From contig CALDYY010000056.1 in the NCBI GenBank assembly GCA_937944245.1, positions 1 through 64,000 of the forward strand: DNA of 64,000 nucleotides. The letters run 5' to 3'. The notes below the pieces were generated by a model, which had not been told where the DNA came from, did no database searches, and saw only the letters and a program-made list of their open reading frames with translations. Source of the DNA: an uncultured Saprospiraceae bacterium. GTDB lineage: Bacteria > Bacteroidota > Bacteroidia > Chitinophagales > Saprospiraceae. The translations under genes and the position numbers were made by a program. Every line of letters starts with the position of its first letter. Position 1 is the stretch's first letter. Below, piece by piece: positions 59,406 to 64,000 of this stretch.

Positions 59406-61412
59406 ATGCCTTTTGGATTGACAGAAGAAACAATTAAAAAAATAAATAGTGTTTTTGAGCGGCATAAGGCAGTGGAATCAGTTATTATTTATGGCTCACG
59501 CGCAAGAGGAAATTATAGAAAAGGTTCTGATATTGATTTGACCATTAAGGGCAACTTGGATATGGAAACGTTTTTTCGCATTGAAAATGAACTAGATGAC
59601 TTGCTTTTACCTTACATCATTGATTTATCCAGATTAGAAAAAATTAATAATACTGAATTAATAAAACAGATTCACCAAGTAGGCATTATTTTTTATAGAA
59701 GTAACAACATTATGAGTAGCAATAATACAACGGAAGCAACAGAAAGAAAATCGCTCAACTTTATTGAGGAAATTATTGAAAAAGAATTAGCCGAAGGCAA
59801 GCACAACGGTCGAGTATTGACGCGTTTCCCACCTGAACCAAATGGCTATCTGCACATTGGTCATGCAAAATCTATTTGCCTAAACTTTGGTGTCGCTCAA
59901 CAATACGGCGGAAAAACCAATCTCCGTTTTGATGATACTAACCCCACGAAAGAAAAAGTAGAATACGTGGACTCCATCATGGCGGATGTGAGATGGTTGG
60001 GCTTTGATTGGGAAGGAGAACCTAAATACGCCTCTGATTATTTTGATGCCCTTTATGAAATGGCGATTCAACTCATCAAGGCGGGTAAGGCTTATGTAGA
60101 TCACTCCACGTCGGAAGAAATTGCTGCTATGAAAGGAACGCCTACCGTTCCAGGAAAAAATAGCCCTTACAGAGACCGCTCCGTAGAAGAAAATTTGGAT
60201 TTATTTGAACGCATGAAAAATGGCGAATTTGAAGATGGTACTTGCGTCTTGCGTGCCAAATTGGATATGGCTTCGCCCAATATGCTCTTGCGCGACCCCA
60301 TTATTTACCGCATCAAAAAAGAACATCACCATCGCACTGGCGACAAATGGAACATTTATCCGATGTATGATTTTGCACATGGGCAGTCAGATGCGCTAGA
60401 GCAAATCACCCATTCTTTGTGTACTTTGGAATTTGAAAATCATCGTCCGCTATATAATTGGTTCATTCAAGAACTGGGTTTATATCCATCCCGCCAAATT
60501 GAATTTGCGCGATTGAACATGAACTACACCGTAACAAGCAAGCGCAAATTACTTCGACTGGTGGAGGAAAATTATGTGGCAGGCTGGGATGACCCAAGAA
60601 TGCCTACTATTTCTGGGATGCGCCGTCGAGGTTACACGCCTGCTGCCATTCGCAATTTTTGCGACCGTATCGGCATCGCGCGCAGAGAGAATGTAATTGA
60701 CCTCTCGCTGCTAGAATTTTTTGTAAGGGAGGATTTGAACAAGGTAGCTACGCGCGTGATGGCAGTGTTAGACCCTGTTAAACTTATCATTACCAACTAT
60801 CCGGAAGACCAAACGGAGCTATTGGAGATTGAGAACAACCCTGAAGATGAGCATAGTGGCAAGCGGCAAGTTCCTTTTAGTAGAGAACTATGGATTGAAA
60901 GAGAGGACTTTATGGAACAAGCACCTAAAAAATTTTTCCGATTGAGCATTGGTAATAATGTTCGATTGAAGGGAGCATATATCATTCAAGCAGAGGGTTG
61001 CAAAAAAAATAAGCGGACGGGTGAAATCATAGAGATTTATGCCACTTATGTTCCCAATAGTAAAAGTGGAGAAGATGTCTCTGGCATAAAAGCTAAAGGA
61101 ACGCTACACTGGGTAAGTGCCAAGCACGCTTTTAAGGCAGAGGCAAGGCTATACGATCGCCTATTCATGGACGAAAGCCCCGATAGCCATGAAGATAAAG
61201 ACTATACAGAATTTATAAATCCAGATTCACTAAAAGCAATTTACCCAATTTATTGTGAGCCAAGTTTAAAAAATGCTACTCTGAATGATCGTTACCAATT
61301 CTTGAGAATGGGCTATTTTGTTTTAGACCCCAATAGCACTAAACGAAAAATGGTATTTAATAGAACTGTAACGTTAAAAGACGGCTGGGCTAAGGAGCAA
61401 AAGAAAAATTAA
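59406..61412 (+). CDS. glnS: Glutaminyl-tRNA synthetase with N-terminal minimal nucleotidyltransferase (MNT) domain
   Basis: One open frame of 668 codons encodes two proteins' worth of sequence. Residues 1-98 are a complete MntA-like minimal nucleotidyltransferase: [17 protein letters not shown] supplies G30S31 and Asp42/Asp44, and PYIIDL supplies the third Asp (Asp73). A four-residue link leads to Met103 (ATG at 59712), from where 566 residues form a normal Gln[18 protein letters not shown] (HIGH) near 145-160, LRFDDTNP near 176, [12 protein letters not shown] (KMSKS equivalent) near 375, and the two C-terminal anticodon-binding barrels. MNT domains are usually antitoxins of HEPN toxins (MntA/HepT), but no HEPN gene is here. 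Either a true fusion is made, or GlnRS is also started internally at 59712. Loss of a stop codon between formerly separate genes is a simple origin. Confidence 0.93.
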   Translation: MPFGLTEETIKKINSVFERHKAVESVIIYGSRARGNYRKGSDIDLTIKGNLDMETFFRIENELDDLLLPYIIDLSRLEKINNTELIKQIHQVGIIFYRSNNIMSSNNTTEATERKSLNFIEEIIEKELAEGKHNGRVLTRFPPEPNGYLHIGHAKSICLNFGVAQQYGGKTNLRFDDTNPTKEKVEYVDSIMADVRWLGFDWEGEPKYASDYFDALYEMAIQLIKAGKAYVDHSTSEEIAAMKGTPTVPGKNSPYRDRSVEENLDLFERMKNGEFEDGTCVLRAKLDMASPNMLLRDPIIYRIKKEHHHRTGDKWNIYPMYDFAHGQSDALEQITHSLCTLEFENHRPLYNWFIQELGLYPSRQIEFARLNMNYTVTSKRKLLRLVEENYVAGWDDPRMPTISGMRRRGYTPAAIRNFCDRIGIARRENVIDLSLLEFFVREDLNKVATRVMAVLDPVKLIITNYPEDQTELLEIENNPEDEHSGKRQVPFSRELWIEREDFMEQAPKKFFRLSIGNNVRLKGAYIIQAEGCKKNKRTGEIIEIYATYVPNSKSGEDVSGIKAKGTLHWVSAKHAFKAEARLYDRLFMDESPDSHEDKDYTEFINPDSLKAIYPIYCEPSLKNATLNDRYQFLRMGYFVLDPNSTKRKMVFNRTVTLKDGWAKEQKKN

Positions 61413-61456
61413 TAATATAAGGACATCTTTATATTTATAATGATATAAAAAAGAAG

Positions 61457-63607
61457 ATGATACTACTCAGTACCTTTGATACAACACTTCCTCTGACTAA
61501 TCCAGTGTTAAAGTTTTTTTTAATACTATTGATTATATTATTTGCACCAATTATTTTAAATAAAATAAAAATTCCCCATCTTTTAGGGCTTATTATTGCT
61601 GGTGCATTTGTTGGACCTAATGGGCTTTATATGATGGAGCGAGATAGTGCCATTATTCTATCAGGTACGGCGGGATTGTTATATATCATGTTTCTAGCTG
61701 GATTAGAAATTGACCTAGCCGATTTTAAAAAAAATAGCCAGAAAAGTATTGTTTTTGGACTTTATACATTTCTTATACCTATGTTATTAGGTACTTTAGC
61801 AAGTGTTTATATTTTAAAATTTTCGCTATCTACTTCTGTATTATTAGCAAGTATGTTTGCGTCCCACACGTTATTAGCATATCCATTAGTCAGTAAATTA
61901 GGTGTAGCCAAGAATAAAGCTGTAAACATTACAGTTGGCGGAACACTTATAACAGATACATTAGCTTTATTAGTATTAGCTGTTATTGTTGGAATGACTA
62001 ATGGCGAGATGAATGCTGCATTTTGGGTTCGTTTATCGCTATCTATTGTCGTTTTTGGATTAATTGTCATGCTACTTTTTCCTATCATTGGTAGATGGTT
62101 TTTTAAAAGATTTGATGATAATATTTCTCAATATATCTTTGTGATGGTGATGGTTTACTTAGGGGCAGTGCTTGCGGAAATAGCTGGTATTGAGGCTATT
62201 ATCGGTGCTTTCCTTGCAGGATTAGCACTGAATAGGCTTATTCCTCATACCTCACCTTTAATGAATAGAGTAGAGTTTGTGGGTAATGCTATTTTTATTC
62301 CTTTCTTCTTGATTAGTGTAGGTATGCTTATTGACTACCACGTCTTTTTTAAAGACTTAGAAACTATAAAGGTAGCTGCTGTTATGATATTTTGTGCTAC
62401 ATCTTCGAAATTTTTAGCTGCTTGGTTAACACAAAAAACATTTAAGTTTTCTGCTGATGAAAGAAGATTAGTCTTTGGACTGAGCAATGCCCAAGCCGCT
62501 GCTACACTAGCTGCTGTGCTGGTAGGTTATAATATTATTATTGGTCAAGCTCCAAACGGAGAGGCAATCAGATTATTAGATGATAGTATTCTAAACGGGA
62601 CAATATTAATGATTCTTTTTACCTGTACTATTGCTTCTTTTGTTGCCCAAAAAGGAGCAAAAAACATAGCATTACTAGAAGCTAGCGAAACTGTAGCAGA
62701 AGAATCAGATGAGCAAGAATACATCTTAATTCCAGTAAGCAATCTTGAAAATACAGAAGAATTAATTAATCTAGGAATTACTGTAAAATCAAAAAAAAAT
62801 AAAAGTAGATTATATGCTCTAAGTATTATAAATAATAACTCTACTGACCTTACTGCTGAGAAACAAGCTAAAAAAGTATTGGAAAAAGCAGTAATTACAG
62901 CGGCTTCTGCCGATATCATTTTACAAGATTTGCTTCGATATGATTTGAATATTACTAATGGTATTGTTGGCGTGGTAAAAGAAAAAAAAATTACTGATTT
63001 AATACTTGGCTTACATGTGAAAACAGGGATTTCAGATTCGTTTTTAGGTAATTTAACGGAAGGAATCTTATCAAAATGCAATAAAACAACGCTCATTTAT
63101 AAATCAGTTCAACCGCTGGCAACTATAAAAAGACACGTTATTATTATCCCCGAAAGAGCAGAGCGAGAAATTGGATTTCCATTTTGGTTAGTTAAGATTT
63201 GGAATATCGCTCGAAATTCTGGTGCTAAACTCGTATTCTATGCTTCAGAGCCGACATTAAGATTTATAAAAGATATTCAGCAAAAACACCCCGTGGAATG
63301 TAGCTTCAACATATTTGATAACTGGGATGATTTTTTAATTCTCTCCCGAGAAGTACATCAAGACGATAACTTTATCGTCGTGATGAGCCGAAAAGACCAC
63401 ATATCTTACACCAATGCCATGAGTAAAATGCCCTACTATCTAAATAAATATTTCTATAAGAACAGTTTTATTTTAATTTATCCAATGCAATTTGGGGTTG
63501 AAGAAGAACCCACCAGTATAGATTTTAAAAATCCAACAATGATAGAACCAATTGAAAAATTAGATGAAATTGGAAGAAATATTGCTAGGTTATTCAAGAA
63601 AAAATAA
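61457..63607 (+). CDS. CPA2-family cation:proton antiporter with long cytoplasmic domain
   Basis: Inner-membrane Na+ or K+/H+ antiporter of 716 residues. Twelve or so hydrophobic segments span residues 12-400, including LGLIIAGAFVGPNGLYMM near 42-59, MFLAGLEIDLADFKKNSQKS near 77-96, and IEAIIGAFLAGLALNRLIPHTSPLMNRVEFVGNAIFIPFFLISVGMLID near 247-295, all typical of the Na_H_Exchanger fold. Residues about 420-716 are a cytoplasmic region that looks like tandem universal-stress-protein domains (EYILIPVSN, HVIIIPERAE) rather than an RCK domain. This form is common in Bacteroidota. It is a different type from the Kef protein at 16.6 kb. Ion specificity cannot be told. Confidence 0.88.
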   Translation: MILLSTFDTTLPLTNPVLKFFLILLIILFAPIILNKIKIPHLLGLIIAGAFVGPNGLYMMERDSAIILSGTAGLLYIMFLAGLEIDLADFKKNSQKSIVFGLYTFLIPMLLGTLASVYILKFSLSTSVLLASMFASHTLLAYPLVSKLGVAKNKAVNITVGGTLITDTLALLVLAVIVGMTNGEMNAAFWVRLSLSIVVFGLIVMLLFPIIGRWFFKRFDDNISQYIFVMVMVYLGAVLAEIAGIEAIIGAFLAGLALNRLIPHTSPLMNRVEFVGNAIFIPFFLISVGMLIDYHVFFKDLETIKVAAVMIFCATSSKFLAAWLTQKTFKFSADERRLVFGLSNAQAAATLAAVLVGYNIIIGQAPNGEAIRLLDDSILNGTILMILFTCTIASFVAQKGAKNIALLEASETVAEESDEQEYILIPVSNLENTEELINLGITVKSKKNKSRLYALSIINNNSTDLTAEKQAKKVLEKAVITAASADIILQDLLRYDLNITNGIVGVVKEKKITDLILGLHVKTGISDSFLGNLTEGILSKCNKTTLIYKSVQPLATIKRHVIIIPERAEREIGFPFWLVKIWNIARNSGAKLVFYASEPTLRFIKDIQQKHPVECSFNIFDNWDDFLILSREVHQDDNFIVVMSRKDHISYTNAMSKMPYYLNKYFYKNSFILIYPMQFGVEEEPTSIDFKNPTMIEPIEKLDEIGRNIARLFKKK

Positions 63608-63711
63608 ATTGATAAATGTTAGATTTATTTTTTATCTATCCTTGAACTATTAAATTGTTCAATAGCTAAAAGTCTTAATAAAATAGGTTCTAATAAATAT
63701 TTAAAACGGAC

Positions 63712-64000
63712 ATGCGCAAAGAAGTAGAATTACAGATTTTACCAAGTGAAGTGGGAAACGAGGCTGCCATCGTAGCACAAGCGGCGCGTGTTTGTCATTT
63801 GCCTGTGCAGAAAATCACGCAGCTAGTGCCATTGCGTCGTTCCATTGATGCGCGTGGCAAACAACCCATTGTTCGTCTTAAAGTCGCAATTTATGCTGGA
63901 GAGTCTTTTGCTGGTGAACCTGCTTTGTTAGATAGTTTTCAAATGGTGGACGAGCGACCTGAAGTTCTCGTCATTGGAGCAGGACCAGCAGGTTACTTTG
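63712..64000 (+). CDS. FAD-dependent dehydrogenase (COG2509-like), 5' part only
   Basis: The window ends inside this gene; 96 codons plus one base are present. The start is an ATG. The first 85 residues (MRKEVELQILPSEVGNEAAIVAQAARVC ... LRRSIDARGKQPIVRLKVAIYAGE) match the N-terminal ferredoxin-like extension of uncharacterised FAD-dependent proteins, and the FAD-binding Rossmann motif begins at the very end (EVLVIGAGPAGYF). These proteins are widely conserved dehydrogenases of unknown substrate. It follows the antiporter gene by 104 bases. Confidence 0.85.
   Translation, partial: MRKEVELQILPSEVGNEAAIVAQAARVCHLPVQKITQLVPLRRSIDARGKQPIVRLKVAIYAGESFAGEPALLDSFQMVDERPEVLVIGAGPAGYF

Noticed and set aside
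59406-59711. Toxin-antitoxin module (MNT/HEPN)
   Set aside because: The MNT domain has no HEPN partner gene up- or downstream and is joined to GlnRS; argS lies directly upstream.

Overview
The window looks like a contiguous piece of a Bacteroidota chromosome. It is AT-rich and carries a SusC/SusD pair, other TonB-dependent receptors with CarboxypepD_reg-like N-termini, proteins with type IX secretion (T9SS) C-terminal sorting domains, SprB repeats, DUF4294 and DUF2911 proteins, and several TAnnTTTG promoter -7 elements of the kind used by the Bacteroidota housekeeping sigma factor. An HMG-CoA-synthase-family protein and an effector-associated-domain (EAD11-like) protein hint at the Saprospiria/Cytophagia side of the phylum, but the genus cannot be read from this sequence. 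No tRNA, rRNA, CRISPR array, transposase or phage structural genes were seen.

Layout. 1-7.4 kb: a SusC/SusD nutrient-uptake pair, a LEA/apolipoprotein-like helical protein with a C-terminal EF-hand-like loop, and a type II NADH dehydrogenase. 7.6-13.7 kb: one giant secreted protein of about 2021 residues with 21 SprB-type repeats. 14-19.6 kb: recX, an aquaglyceroporin, a Kef-type K+/H+ antiporter with its flavodoxin-fold partner, a stand-alone YqeY protein and a DUF2147 protein. 19.8-25.1 kb: three outer-membrane barrel proteins (FecA-like receptor, plug-less barrel, PorV/Q-like). 25.1-30.7 kb, minus strand: a membrane-anchored nuclease, an HsdR_N-type protein, a methyltransferase plus TPR-containing glycosyltransferase pair, and a BASS transporter. 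30.8-37.7 kb: rsmG, DUF4294, YihY, a glucosaminidase diverging from a LexA-like S24 repressor, a tiny membrane ORF with its own promoter and terminator-like hairpin, and two GT2 glycosyltransferases. 38.4-46.9 kb: FAD amine oxidase, TlpA-type thioredoxin, purL, YigZ, an EAD11-like protein, and a SulP transporter behind a carbonic anhydrase gene broken by one nonsense codon. 47.9-54.3 kb: DUF502, HD hydrolase, TetR, ECF sigma, TPR, SPFH lipoprotein, DUF2911 and an Omp28-like T9SS protein. 54.3-64 kb: tilS, HMG-CoA-synthase-like, argS, glnS with an in-frame N-terminal minimal nucleotidyltransferase, a CPA2 antiporter and the start of an FAD-dependent dehydrogenase.

Most genes are ordinary chromosomal housekeeping or envelope genes in short operons, often separated by clean hairpin terminators. 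The most unusual items are: (1) the nucleotidyltransferase-GlnRS fusion; (2) two copies of a 156-bp near-perfect palindromic, MITE-like element at 15.8 and 38.1 kb; (3) the carbonic anhydrase nonsense codon directly before a predicted zinc-ligand Cys; (4) an isolated 30-residue membrane ORF/possible RNA at 35 kb; (5) a self-cleavage-competent-looking repressor with three similar AT-rich operator candidates facing a peptidoglycan hydrolase; (6) three TAGT-N3-ACTA palindromes around the sigma-factor and carbonic-anhydrase promoters. Promoter, operator and terminator calls rest on visual pattern matching only.
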